Origin: Rudaea sp. 3F27F6
Lineage (GTDB): Bacteria; Pseudomonadota; Gammaproteobacteria; Xanthomonadales; Rhodanobacteraceae
Reading direction: 5' to 3'
DNA: 64,000 nucleotides
Assembly (NCBI RefSeq): GCF_005503555.1
Contig: NZ_SCNG01000001.1
Span: 992,001 to 1,056,000 of the forward strand
Positions 26,831-39,424 of this stretch are shown here, in pieces. How positions within the stretch are numbered: the first letter of the stretch is position 1; every line of letters starts with the position of its first letter. The position numbers and the translations under genes are program-made. The notes below the pieces were generated by a model. The model did not search any database, was not told where the DNA came from, and worked only from the letters and a program-made list of their open reading frames with translations.

Positions 26831-29151
26831 AATACATTAATCTTATCGATCGCGCGCAATACCGACTCCGGCGTAGCCGGCGCAGCGAGATCGGGCAACG
26901 CATCGCCATCCCCACAGGCCGCCACGGCATCGCGAATCGCATGCAAGGTCGAGATCGCGAGCATCAATGGAGGCTCGCCGACGGCCTTGGAGCGGTGGAT
27001 CGTGTCCTCGGGATTCGGCGCGTGTTCGAGGATGCGCACGTCGGCATGCAGCGGCCAGTCGCGCACCGAAGGAATCTTATAGGTCGACGGCGCATGCGTT
27101 TTCAGCTCGCCCTTCGCGTTCCACCAAAGCTCTTCGCTCGTCAGCCAACCAACACCCTGCAGAAAACCGCCTTCGATCTGGCCGCGATCGATCGCCGGAT
27201 TCAGCGAAGTGCCGACATCGTGCAGGATATCGACGCGGGTCAACTGCGTTTCGCCGGTCAACGTATCCACCGCGACTTCGGAGACCGCGGCACCGTAGGC
27301 GAAGTAGAAGAACGGCCGGCCGTTGAGGCGGCTGCGATCCCAATGAATCTTCGGCGTCGCATAAAAGCCTGTGGCCGACAGCGAAATCCGCGCCTGATAC
27401 GCCGACTGGACGAGCTGCGCGAACGTTTTCCGCTCGTTGCCGATATGCACAAAGCCGCCGGCGAAACGCACCTCGTCCGCCTCGACACCGTGCGTCGCGC
27501 AGGCATGCTCGACCAGCCGCGCGCGCAGGGTTTGGCACGCCGCCTGCGCGGCCTTGCCATTGAGATCGGCGCCGCTCGACGCGGCCGTCGCCGAAGTATT
27601 CGGCACCTTGCTCGTATCGGTCGCCGAGCTGCGCACGGCCGACAGCGGCAGGCCGAACTCGTGTGCGACGACCTGCGCGACCTTGGTATATAGCCCCTGC
27701 CCCATCTCGGTACCGCCGTGATTGAGCAACACGCTGCCGTCGGTATAAATGTGCACCAGCGCACCGCCCTGATTGAACACGGTCGCGTTGAACGAAATAC
27801 CGAACTTGACCGGCGTGATCGCAATGCCGCGCTTGATCGTGCCGTTGACCGCGTTCCACTGCGCAATCTCGGCGCGGCGCGCGCGATAGCGGCTTGTCGC
27901 TTCGATCTCGTCGGTCAGACGGTCGAGGATATTGTCTTCGACGTACTGTCCGTACGGCGTCACGTCGCGCGGTGCGGCGCCGTAATAATTGCGCCGACGC
28001 ACGTCGAGCGGATCGAGTTTCAAGCTGCGCGCAATGTCGTCGATCGCCTGCTCGATCGCGAGCATGCCTTGCGGGCCACCGAAGCCACGGAACGCGGTAT
28101 TCGACACCGTGTGCGTCTTGCAGCGATGCGAAAGGATCTCGATGTTCTCGATGTAGTAGGCATTGTCGACGTGACAGATCGCGCGATCGTTGACCGGCCC
28201 GGACAGATCGGCCGAATAGCCGCAGTTCGAGGCGAGCATGACCGCGAGCGCGGTGATGCATCCGTCGTCGTCGAAGCCGATGTCGTAATCGGCGATGAAT
28301 CCGTGGCGCTTACCGGTGATCAGCATGTCGGCATCGCGCTCGAGACGCAGCTTGACCGGACGCTGCGTCTTGCGCGCGAGCACGCAAGCCGCGGCGGCGA
28401 TCAGCGCGGGCTGCGATTCCTTTCCGCCGAAGCCGCCACCCATGCGCCGGCATTGCACGACGACTTTGTGCGCGGGTAGCGCCAACGCATGCGCGACCAC
28501 GTTCTGCACCTCAGTCGGATGCTGGGTCGAAGAGTGCACGTGCAGCGTGCCGTCTTCGCCTGGCAGGGCAATCGCGATCTGGCCTTCGAGGTAGAAATGA
28601 TCCTGGCCGCCGACGGTCATCGTTCCCTGCAGCCGATGCTGCGCGGCTGCAAGTTCCTCGCGTGCGCGACCGCGCGCAAGCACCTGGCTCGGGATCACAT
28701 AGCTGTGCGCGGCGAGCGCGCTGCGAATATCGAGTATCGCCGGCAGTTCTTCGTATTCGACCTTGGCCTTGAGCGCGGCCTTGCGCGCCAGCGTCATCGA
28801 CGATGCAGCGACGGCGAACAGCGGCTGGCCGGCGTACTGCACGAGATCGTCGGCGAAAATCGGATCGTCGTGGACGATGCCGCCGTAATTGTTTTCGCCT
28901 GGCACATCCTGCGCCGTCGCTACGGCGATCACACCGGGCGCCGCCAGCACTGCCGACAGATCGATCGACTTGATCCGCCCATGTGCAATGGCGCTGATGC
29001 CGAATACCGCATGCAGCGTCGACGCGGGCAATTCGAGATCATCGGCATAGACCGCGCGGCCCGACACATGCAGGTGTGCGCTTTCATGGCGCACGGATTC
29101 ACCGATCAGTACACCGGGCATTTCCTGCTTGGCCGAGGAAAGGTCATTCAT
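26809..29151 (-). CDS. xdhB: Xanthine dehydrogenase, molybdopterin-binding subunit
   Basis: The protein has 780 residues. Molybdenum hydroxylase features include an N-terminal small domain (residues about 15-120), GGGFGGKESQ (molybdopterin loop), AFRGFGGPQGM, and MGQGLYTKVAQV. The active-site Glu lies in VGEPPLMLAIST near the C-terminus. It oxidises hypoxanthine to xanthine and urate together with XdhA. The last seven or so residues are encoded by a REP-like repeat, so the natural C-terminus may have been rewritten. It lies 85 bp downstream of xdhA on the same strand. No xdhC maturation gene is in the window. Confidence 0.96.
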   Translation of the reverse strand: MNDLSSAKQEMPGVLIGESVRHESAHLHVSGRAVYADDLELPASTLHAVFGISAIAHGRIKSIDLSAVLAAPGVIAVATAQDVPGENNYGGIVHDDPIFADDLVQYAGQPLFAVAASSMTLARKAALKAKVEYEELPAILDIRSALAAHSYVIPSQVLARGRAREELAAAQHRLQGTMTVGGQDHFYLEGQIAIALPGEDGTLHVHSSTQHPTEVQNVVAHALALPAHKVVVQCRRMGGGFGGKESQPALIAAAACVLARKTQRPVKLRLERDADMLITGKRHGFIADYDIGFDDDGCITALAVMLASNCGYSADLSGPVNDRAICHVDNAYYIENIEILSHRCKTHTVSNTAFRGFGGPQGMLAIEQAIDDIARSLKLDPLDVRRRNYYGAAPRDVTPYGQYVEDNILDRLTDEIEATSRYRARRAEIAQWNAVNGTIKRGIAITPVKFGISFNATVFNQGGALVHIYTDGSVLLNHGGTEMGQGLYTKVAQVVAHEFGLPLSAVRSSATDTSKVPNTSATAASSGADLNGKAAQAACQTLRARLVEHACATHGVEADEVRFAGGFVHIGNERKTFAQLVQSAYQARISLSATGFYATPKIHWDRSRLNGRPFFYFAYGAAVSEVAVDTLTGETQLTRVDILHDVGTSLNPAIDRGQIEGGFLQGVGWLTSEELWWNAKGELKTHAPSTYKIPSVRDWPLHADVRILEHAPNPEDTIHRSKAVGEPPLMLAISTLHAIRDAVAACGDGDALPDLAAPATPESVLRAIDKINVLDTDKRG

Positions 29152-29236
29152 ACCTTTCCCCTCTCAATAATGGCCGGCATTCCCGCATCCGCGCGCGGGC
29201 AAACGTGCGACCGAGAAAACGGCGCGCAACGAACGC

Positions 29237-32203
<2,967 letters not shown>

Positions 32204-32211
32204 CCCATTGG

Positions 32212-32240
32212 ATGCGGTCGCGCCAGTTGCGCGACCACAT
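32212..32240. other. Stem-loop between convergent genes
   Basis: ATGcGGTCGCGC and GCGCGACCaCAT form a 12-position stem with a single mismatch and a 5-base loop. It lies between the ends of the adenine deaminase gene and the leftward secreted-protein gene. It is a candidate bidirectional terminator without a T-run. Confidence 0.4.
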
Positions 32241-32257
32241 CGAAGTGACAGGGAAGC

Positions 32258-33520
32258 TTACTGGCAGGCGAGGCTGTTGATGCTGCCGAGGCGCTTCCAG
32301 ATCTTGCCGGTGCCGGTGCCGCCCGGACCGCCGGTCACGGTCGGGGTCGCACCGCTATAGTCGAACTTGATCGTATTGCAGTCGGTGAACTGCACGTTCA
32401 TCGTGCCCCAGTTGTTGCGCGTGGTTTTGGTGAAGTTGCCCGCGAACCCGCCGCCGGTCGCGTAATAAACCGGAACGTTCAGCAACTGCGTGGTGCCGAT
32501 CGGGAAATCGGTCTGTATAGCGAGCCAGAACGGAATGCCATTCTGGTCGTACGTGTACCACGAGGCAAAGAAGGTGCGCGTCGTTGCGGTACTATCGAAC
32601 ACTTGAGTCAACAGGCCCTCGCCACCGTGCGTCGGGTCGTACCATGAACCGGTCAGATAGCCGTTGATCGGCATCGGCAGGAACGCAGCCGGATAGGTCT
32701 GCTGATTCGGCGCGTAGGCACCGATGTTGAAGATCTTGCGGCCGTTCTGATAGCCGTTGTCGAAGCGGATCTGGAAGCTCTGATTGAAATCGAAGAAACC
32801 GAAACTCGGATTCGCATAGTTCTCGAGCACATAGGTGGTGCTGTTGATGATCGGCGCACCGACCAGCATGTCGGACAGCACCGTATTCGGCTCGACCGCC
32901 GTACGCACGAAATCGGTTAGGTTCTTGTTGTCGAACTGAATGCCGTTCTGCGAGATGCGAATGTCTGGATACTGCGGGTAGAGCTGGTTGTCGCCTTCAT
33001 ACGCAGCCTGGCGCTGGATGCGCACCAGCGTGGCGCTGGCCGGGAATCCGTCCGTGTTGTAAGGCAGCTTGTCGCCGCTGCTGCTGCAAGCGACGCGGAA
33101 GACCGTGATCGTCACGTCTTCGGCACTGTCCGTGTTGTTCGGACCGCGCTCATACAGCGTCACCGTGCCGCTATAGAGCACGCCGCTCGGCGAAACCGGC
33201 AGCGGCTGGATCGCGTTCGACGGATTCGGCAGGAAGTCGGAGAAGCAGCTCGCCGGATAAGCGCGATAGCTGTTCGCCACGAGTTCATTCGGACTCACGG
33301 TGGCGGCCGCGGAAGCGGCAGACGCAGCAGAACTGTTGCTCGTGGCCACCGGCGCCTTGCGCGATCCCGCAAGCAGCGCGGCGCGCTGGGCCTGCACGGC
33401 GCCAGTATCGCTGCGTCCGCCCGCTGGAACCGCTCCACGATCTGCGGCGAAAGCCTGTGAGGTGAGTGCACACGCGAGTATCGCGGCGCCGGCAAAGACG
33501 CGGTTCGATAAAGAAGACAT
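32258..33520 (-). CDS. Secreted protein of unknown function with one C-terminal GSWY-type domain
   Basis: The protein has 420 residues with a signal peptide (ending SQAFA/AD), an Ala/Ser-rich linker (about residues 26-75) and a beta-rich middle region with NGYQNGRKIFNIGAY. A C-terminal domain at 286-420 starts NGYLTGSWYDPTHGGEG. It continues with FFASWYTYDQNG, a Gly-rich GGGFAGNF, then TMNVQFTDCNTIKFDY, and ends with a Cys. That domain is the most divergent of five related copies in this window. The protein is probably exported, with no anchor seen. The gene stands alone, leftward, divergent from tatD. Function unknown. Confidence 0.85.
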   Translation of the reverse strand: MSSLSNRVFAGAAILACALTSQAFAADRGAVPAGGRSDTGAVQAQRAALLAGSRKAPVATSNSSAASAASAAATVSPNELVANSYRAYPASCFSDFLPNPSNAIQPLPVSPSGVLYSGTVTLYERGPNNTDSAEDVTITVFRVACSSSGDKLPYNTDGFPASATLVRIQRQAAYEGDNQLYPQYPDIRISQNGIQFDNKNLTDFVRTAVEPNTVLSDMLVGAPIINSTTYVLENYANPSFGFFDFNQSFQIRFDNGYQNGRKIFNIGAYAPNQQTYPAAFLPMPINGYLTGSWYDPTHGGEGLLTQVFDSTATTRTFFASWYTYDQNGIPFWLAIQTDFPIGTTQLLNVPVYYATGGGFAGNFTKTTRNNWGTMNVQFTDCNTIKFDYSGATPTVTGGPGGTGTGKIWKRLGSINSLACQ

Positions 33521-33659
33521 GATTGGAACTCCTGCGGGGAACGGGTGGTCCGGATTGTAGGCACAACCTTGACGCGTCGCGGTTAACGCGCGGTGAATGT
33601 CATGCCGCTCTGCGATAATGTCGACGAACTCACTGATTACGAAGTCTTAACGCATCCGC

Positions 33660-34448
33660 ATGCAATTGGTCGACATCGGCGCAAACCTTACCCACGAATC
33701 CTTCCGCCATGATTTCGATGCCGTGCTCGCGCGCGCACAGGCGCACGGCGTCGCCCAGTTCGTCGTCACCGGCGCAAGTGCGCAGGGCACGCGCGACGCG
33801 TATGCGCTCGCGCTGACGCGTCCCGGCGCGCTCTACGCGACCGCCGGCGTGCATCCGCACCATGCCAGCGATTTCGACGCGGAGACGGAAGACCTCCTGC
33901 GCGAGTACCACGCCAAACCCGAAGTCGTCGCCGTCGGCGAAACCGGACTCGACTATCACCGCAACTTCTCGCCGCGCGATGCGCAACTGTTCGCCTTCGA
34001 GAAGCAGCTCGAACTCGCGGCGGCCTGCGGCAAGCCGCTGTTCCTGCATCAGCGCGATGCGCATGCGGACTTCCTCGCCTGCATGGACAACGTGCGCGGC
34101 CGCATCGGCGCCGCCGTCGTGCACTGCTTCACCGGCGAAAAAAACGAACTGTTCGATTATCTCGACCGCGATTTCCATATCGGCATCACCGGCTGGATCT
34201 GCGACGAGCGCCGCGGCGCGCATCTGCGCGAATTCGTCAAGGACATACCTGCCGATCGCCTTATGCTCGAAACCGACGCGCCGTATCTGTTGCCGCGCAC
34301 GGTGCGGCCGATGCCTTCGCACCGGCGCAACGAGCCGATGTATCTCGCGCACATTTGCGAGGAAGTCGCGCGCGACCGCAGCGAGGACGTGGCCGTTACT
34401 GCCGCCAACGCGACGGCGACCGCGCGGCAGTTCTTCGGTTTGGATTGA
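33660..34448 (+). CDS. tatD: TatD family metal-dependent hydrolase
   Basis: The protein has 262 residues. The N-terminus MQLVDIGANLTHESF is of the TatD-proper type, which lacks the usual HxH. Then come GVHPHHAS, VGETGLDYHRN (conserved Glu), LFLHQRDAH, VVHCFTGE and ETDAPYLLPR (catalytic Asp). It is a cytoplasmic TIM-barrel enzyme. Family members act as 3'-5' DNA/RNA exonucleases in oxidative damage repair. It is monocistronic, with mprF 131 bp downstream on the same strand. Confidence 0.95.
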   Translation: MQLVDIGANLTHESFRHDFDAVLARAQAHGVAQFVVTGASAQGTRDAYALALTRPGALYATAGVHPHHASDFDAETEDLLREYHAKPEVVAVGETGLDYHRNFSPRDAQLFAFEKQLELAAACGKPLFLHQRDAHADFLACMDNVRGRIGAAVVHCFTGEKNELFDYLDRDFHIGITGWICDERRGAHLREFVKDIPADRLMLETDAPYLLPRTVRPMPSHRRNEPMYLAHICEEVARDRSEDVAVTAANATATARQFFGLD

Positions 34449-34579
34449 ATGCCCGGATCGGGCGGCCCGCCGCTCGTGCTGTACCGCAAGAAACGCCCGC
34501 CGGACCTGTTCATCGGCGTCATTTCCTTATCCCGACGGCGAGCCTGCGATAATGCGCGCCGCGCCCGCACATTTCGACC

Positions 34580-37207
34580 ATGACCGAAACCGCCGACACC
34601 CCGCACCACACCCAGCCGCCGAGCCTCGTCGCACGCCTGCGCTGGCTCGTGCCCGTGGTGTTTCTCGCGGTGACCGGCTGGCTGCTCTGGCGCGAACTCG
34701 GCCATCAGTTCGACCTGCCCGAAATCCAGCGCACCCTGCTCGACGTGCCGACCGTGCCCGCACTCGGCATGGCCCTGCTCGCCCTGTTTGCCGTCGCTTT
34801 CACCGGACTCGTCGACAGCCTGATCGGACATTGGCTCGGGCTCGGCCTGCATTGGCGCGACTATCTGCGCCTGTCCTTCGTCGCCAATGCGTTGGCCAAT
34901 ACCTTGAACCTGTCCGGCGCGATGGGCGCAGGCATCCGCCTGATGGGGCTGACTTCGCATAAGGTCCATCTGCCGCGCGCGGCCGCGCTGATCGGCATGC
35001 AGGCGCTGTCGTTGCCGCTCGGCCTGTCCCTGCTCGTTGTGCTGACCCTGGCGACGCGTTCGCTGCCGCTGACCGAGGGCACGACCGAGCGCACGATCGC
35101 CTACCTCGTGCTCGCTGCGGCCGCGCTGTATCTGCCGTTGTATTTTTTCCTGACCACAAAGCGGCGCCTGATGCGCTGGCTGCCGCACGATCTCGGCCTG
35201 CCGCCGCTGCGCCTGAAAATCGAACTTACCGTCGTCTCGCTGATCGACTGGGTGCTCGCCGCCGCGGTCCTCTGGGCCTGCCTGTACATCTCGGGCGCAC
35301 ACGTGAAGCCCGGCCTGCTGCTCGGCGCGTTCGCCGGAGCTTCGGTGCTCGGCCTCGCGAGCCAGGTGCCCGGCGGCATCGGCGTATTCGACGGCCTGAT
35401 CCTGATCGCGCTCAAGGAGGCCGGCTACGACCCGCCGGTGATCGTCTCGGGCCTGCTTCTGTTCCGTATCGCGTACTACTTGCTGCCCTTGCTCGCCGGG
35501 CTCTACGTCGGCTCGGAGATGTTCACCCAGAATTCGCAGTTGATCGCGCGCCTGCGCACTCGGCTCGGCAGCCATCCGCTGTTCGGCCTGCTCGGCCTGC
35601 CGGCCGTGCTGCTCGCCGATCTCGGTACGCGCCTCGTCGCCGTGCTGACCTTCCTCGCCGGTGCCCTGCTGCTCGCCTCGGCGGCGATGCCGTCGGTGAT
35701 CGAGCATATCAACGATGTGCGCGCGCATCTGCCGATCCTGTTCGTCGAAACATCGAGCTGGTTTTCGGTATTGACCGGCGTGCTGCTGCTCGGCCTCGCG
35801 CGCGGAATCGACGGGCGCCTGCGCGTCGCCTACCGCGTGACGATGTGGCTGCTCCTGATCAGCGCGGGCCTTGCGGTGGCGAAGGGCCTGCATTTCGGCG
35901 AAGCCCTGTTTCTGCTTGCGGTCGCTTTATTGCTGCGCGTGCGCAAGCGCGCTTTCACCCGGCGCGCGATGACCTTGAGCGCGATGACGTCGGCGGGCTG
36001 GTACGCCGGACTTGCGGTCTGCGTCCTCGTCTTCTTCGCGATCGGCGCGGCGCAGGTGCTCGGCGACGATTCGTTCGACTTGTTCTACTTCGGCTTCGGC
36101 GAACACACCTCACGCATCGGTCGCGGCCTCGCCGCGGCCGCGCTCGGTCTCGTCGTTTACCTGATCTGGCAGTTTTTCGCCGTGCGCCGGCCGGAACTGT
36201 CGCTGCCGAACCGCGGTGATCTCGAACACGCGCGCACGATCTACAACGAACACGGCGGCGGCGAGTTCGCCCACCTGACCTTCATGCGCGACAAGCACCT
36301 GTTCTGGGCCGCCGACCGCCATGCCGTGGTCGCCTACGGCAGCGTGCGCAACCGTCTCGTCGCGCTGGGTTCGCCGTGCGGGCCGGAAGCGGTGATCGAC
36401 CAGGCCATCCTCGAATTCCGCCGCCATGCCGACGCGCAGGATCGCGTACCAATCTTCTACGAAGTGCTCGAACCCGATCTCTCGCATTACCACGACGCCG
36501 GCTTCGATCTGTTCAAGCTCGGCGAACTGGCGATCGTGAAGCTCGACGAATTCTCGCTCGCCGGCAAACGCTGGGAAGACCTGCGCCAGGCGGTCAACCG
36601 TTCGACCAAGGAGCAGCTCACGTTCGAGATCGTCGATGCACCGCACGACTCGGCTCTGATCGCCGAAGTGCGCGAAGTCTCGGACATCTGGCTCGCCGAC
36701 AAGGGCTCGGTCGAAAAAGGTTATTCGCTCGGCCGCTTCGACGGCGATTATCTCGACTGGAGCCCGCTCGCCCTCGTGCGCCGCTCTGGCAAACTGATCG
36801 CATTCGCCAACATCCTGCCGCCGTACGGCCCGAACGGCACCGCGAGCGTCGATCTGATGCGCCACGTCAGCGATGCTCCGCGCAGCACGATGGATTTCCT
36901 CTTCGCCAAAGTCATGCTCTGGGCGCAGGCGCAGGGGCACAAGCAGTTCAGTCTCGGCATGGCGCCGCTCTCGCGCGTCGGCGACAACCCGTATGCGCGC
37001 ATCAACGAACGCCTCGCTTCGCTTGCCTTCCGCTACGGCAACAACCTATACAACTACCAGGGCGTGCGCCGTTACAAGGACAAGTTCAAGCCGGAATGGA
37101 CCGGCTCGTATCTCGCCTATCCGCGCGGCATCTGGGTTCCGGGCTTGCTGATCGACATCGCCGCGCTCGTCGCCGGCGGCTACGGCCGCTTCCTGCTCGG
37201 CCGTTAG
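34580..37207 (+). CDS. mprF: Bifunctional lysylphosphatidylglycerol flippase/synthetase MprF
   Basis: The protein has 875 residues. The N-terminal 520 or so residues contain about 13-14 membrane helices with the flippase core (LSFVANALANTLNLSGAMGAGIRL, GLASQVPGGIGVFDGLIL). The cytoplasmic C-terminal domain (about 540-860) is the aminoacyl-phosphatidylglycerol synthase (DUF2156) with FLFAKVMLWAQAQGHKQFSLG and the terminal GVRRYKDKFKPEW. MprF transfers lysine (or alanine) from tRNA to phosphatidylglycerol and flips it outward, lowering surface charge and sensitivity to cationic peptides. Which amino acid is used cannot be read from the sequence. Confidence 0.95.
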   Translation: MTETADTPHHTQPPSLVARLRWLVPVVFLAVTGWLLWRELGHQFDLPEIQRTLLDVPTVPALGMALLALFAVAFTGLVDSLIGHWLGLGLHWRDYLRLSFVANALANTLNLSGAMGAGIRLMGLTSHKVHLPRAAALIGMQALSLPLGLSLLVVLTLATRSLPLTEGTTERTIAYLVLAAAALYLPLYFFLTTKRRLMRWLPHDLGLPPLRLKIELTVVSLIDWVLAAAVLWACLYISGAHVKPGLLLGAFAGASVLGLASQVPGGIGVFDGLILIALKEAGYDPPVIVSGLLLFRIAYYLLPLLAGLYVGSEMFTQNSQLIARLRTRLGSHPLFGLLGLPAVLLADLGTRLVAVLTFLAGALLLASAAMPSVIEHINDVRAHLPILFVETSSWFSVLTGVLLLGLARGIDGRLRVAYRVTMWLLLISAGLAVAKGLHFGEALFLLAVALLLRVRKRAFTRRAMTLSAMTSAGWYAGLAVCVLVFFAIGAAQVLGDDSFDLFYFGFGEHTSRIGRGLAAAALGLVVYLIWQFFAVRRPELSLPNRGDLEHARTIYNEHGGGEFAHLTFMRDKHLFWAADRHAVVAYGSVRNRLVALGSPCGPEAVIDQAILEFRRHADAQDRVPIFYEVLEPDLSHYHDAGFDLFKLGELAIVKLDEFSLAGKRWEDLRQAVNRSTKEQLTFEIVDAPHDSALIAEVREVSDIWLADKGSVEKGYSLGRFDGDYLDWSPLALVRRSGKLIAFANILPPYGPNGTASVDLMRHVSDAPRSTMDFLFAKVMLWAQAQGHKQFSLGMAPLSRVGDNPYARINERLASLAFRYGNNLYNYQGVRRYKDKFKPEWTGSYLAYPRGIWVPGLLIDIAALVAGGYGRFLLGR

Positions 37208-37223
37208 CCGGCGACCACCCAGG

Positions 37224-39365
37224 TTAGTGCCAGGCGTTGACCAAGTTGGCGACGTTGACCGTGCCGATGCCCGTGGCGAAGTCCCAGCCGGTCTGCGCCT
37301 TGAACGCGGGCGAGTTGGTCACACTCGATGTCGACAGTACGCCGTAGTAGAAGCTCGACGTCGTGCCAGTGTAGCCGTAGCAGTCGAAGCCGAAGCAATT
37401 GACCGTGATGTCGCCCTGGGTCACGTCGTAGAAGATGCAGCCGCTGCCGACCGTATTGCCGTTGCTCGAATTGCAACTCGCGCTGCCACCGCTGCCGTAT
37501 TCGCTCGCGGCAAGTCGGTAATAGGTGTAGTTCGGATTGCCCTGCGCCGTGCCGGTCTTCTGATTGATCAGCGCCTGCACGCCGGCGAGGATCGGCGCGG
37601 AAATCGACGTGCCACCGAGCAGCGTCCAGTTGTCGGGCGTGCCGGTGCACGGATTGCCGCCGTTGGCGACGTCGCTGTAGCACTCGACATAGGCGTGGCC
37701 CCAGAACCCATTCGAGGCGAACATCGATACGTCGGGAAGGTCGCGCACGCCGTCGCTCGGCAGGCCGAACACACCGGCCTGCCAAGCCGGTTTCGCCACG
37801 CCCTGGCAGCTTCCGAGCCCTGAGATCAGGCCGTTGCTGCCAGTGGTCGGAGCGCCCGACGCGCAGTTGCTCGGGCCGCCGCTGCCGGCGCCTGTCGTGT
37901 TCATCGCGTACTGCAAGGCAAGGATGGTGCTGCAGAAGCCGGTCGAACCGTAGGCGATGCTCTCGCTCAGAAAGCCCAGGATCATCGAGCCCGCACAGGA
38001 ATCGTTCCACGGAATTTCCGGGATGTAGGAAAGCGCCGCGCCGTTGCTGCCCCAATACGTCGACGTGGTCTTCGCGTACTCATCGGAGAAATCCGTGCCG
38101 CCGACCGCGACGTTGTACGCCGTCGAGGCGAAGCCGTTGACGGCGATGCCGTTGTAGGCGCCGTTCTGGCCGCCGTCGCAACTCGCCGCGCCGTCGTCGC
38201 CCGATGACACGAACACGGACACGCCTTCGGCCACGGCTTGCTGATACGCCGCCGCATACGCCGCATTGCCGGCCGTGCCGAGCGCGGCCTCGCACTCGCC
38301 GTAGCTCATGCTGATGATCGGCGGCGGTACGCTCGCCTCGATCAGGTTCTGCACGGCGATAAGGCCGCCGAACAGGGTGCTCGTGTCGGCGCACGCAGCG
38401 ACCACGATCTTCGCGCCCGGCGCGGCGGCGCTGGCCCATTCCGCATCGACTTCGGCTTCGATCGCGGTGCCGCTGATGCCGGGATCGGCACAGTTGTTCG
38501 CCCCGTTTTTCGGCGCCGGGTGGACTTGCACGAGGCTCGCCGTGGTGTAGCCGGCAAGACCGAGCTTGCTGCGGAACGTAGTCCAGTCCTGCGCGCTGTA
38601 GACGTCGGTGTCCTCGACCACAACGATCGTCTGACCCTGCCCGGTATTGCCCGCGGCGAAGACCGGATTGAAGTTGTAGATCGTCGCCAGGTCAGCCGGC
38701 GCGAGATTGGTGCCGCCGCCGGACGCAGCGTCCTGCGGCAGGAACTTCGCCTTCTGCGCACGCTTCGCCATTGCATGCGGGCGGAAATCGTTGAGCGACA
38801 CAACGCCTTTGACCACGGACGCGAGCGCGGCCGGAATCTGCGGATCGCTCATGTTGGCGAAATGCCGCGCGCCCTTGACCGCGAGCCGGTGGATCTCGGT
38901 GCGGAACGCGTCGTGCACCGCGCCGGCGCTGCCGGAGAAGTCGATCGTCAGCGCATTGGCGTAGACGCGATTGACCGTGAAGCCGTGCGCGGTCAGCCAG
39001 CCGGTGACCGCCGCGACGTCGGCCTGGGCGACGCCGTACTGTGCACCGAACTGTTCCGCGCTGAGCCAATGATGGAACGTCGGCGACGCCGGATCGTGCA
39101 GCGCGTCGATCGCGCTCGCGAGCGCGCGCTCCTGTTCGGGCGAGCGGCGCAGCAGCAGCTGCATGTGATCGAGCGGCATCGTATCGGCGACGGCGCCGAG
39201 ATCGTTCGCCGCCGTGGCCTCGGGCCGTACGTTGCCGGCCAGAGTCACGCGCGCGGCGTCGTCGACTTTCGCGGCGACGCGCGCGACCGGCTGGACCGCT
39301 GCGGCCTGCGCCGCGCAGGCGAATCCGAGCAGGCCCAGCATCGTCCATCCGGTTCGCTTGATCAT
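37224..39365 (-). CDS. S53 family serine-carboxyl peptidase (sedolisin/pseudomonalisin type)
   Basis: From the ATG at 39365 the protein has 713 residues with a signal peptide (MIKRTGWTMLGLLGFACAAQA). A pro-kumamolisin-type activation domain (about 25-205) precedes the catalytic domain. Catalytic residues are present: Glu303 and Asp307 (EAEVD), Asp390 (SSGDDGA) and Ser587 (GGTSISAP). The calcium-binding end GWDFATGIGTVNVANL is also present. It would act as a secreted acid protease. An alternative ATG at 39428 overlaps the stop of the LRR gene (ATGA), so the two secreted-protein genes may be translationally coupled. It ends 16 bp from mprF, tail to tail. Confidence 0.93.
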   Translation of the reverse strand: MIKRTGWTMLGLLGFACAAQAAAVQPVARVAAKVDDAARVTLAGNVRPEATAANDLGAVADTMPLDHMQLLLRRSPEQERALASAIDALHDPASPTFHHWLSAEQFGAQYGVAQADVAAVTGWLTAHGFTVNRVYANALTIDFSGSAGAVHDAFRTEIHRLAVKGARHFANMSDPQIPAALASVVKGVVSLNDFRPHAMAKRAQKAKFLPQDAASGGGTNLAPADLATIYNFNPVFAAGNTGQGQTIVVVEDTDVYSAQDWTTFRSKLGLAGYTTASLVQVHPAPKNGANNCADPGISGTAIEAEVDAEWASAAAPGAKIVVAACADTSTLFGGLIAVQNLIEASVPPPIISMSYGECEAALGTAGNAAYAAAYQQAVAEGVSVFVSSGDDGAASCDGGQNGAYNGIAVNGFASTAYNVAVGGTDFSDEYAKTTSTYWGSNGAALSYIPEIPWNDSCAGSMILGFLSESIAYGSTGFCSTILALQYAMNTTGAGSGGPSNCASGAPTTGSNGLISGLGSCQGVAKPAWQAGVFGLPSDGVRDLPDVSMFASNGFWGHAYVECYSDVANGGNPCTGTPDNWTLLGGTSISAPILAGVQALINQKTGTAQGNPNYTYYRLAASEYGSGGSASCNSSNGNTVGSGCIFYDVTQGDITVNCFGFDCYGYTGTTSSFYYGVLSTSSVTNSPAFKAQTGWDFATGIGTVNVANLVNAWH

Positions 39366-39424
39366 GGTCTGCGCCTTGCGATGAGAGTCTGCGCACCGAT
39401 GCGATGCGGCGAGGAATAGGGTTT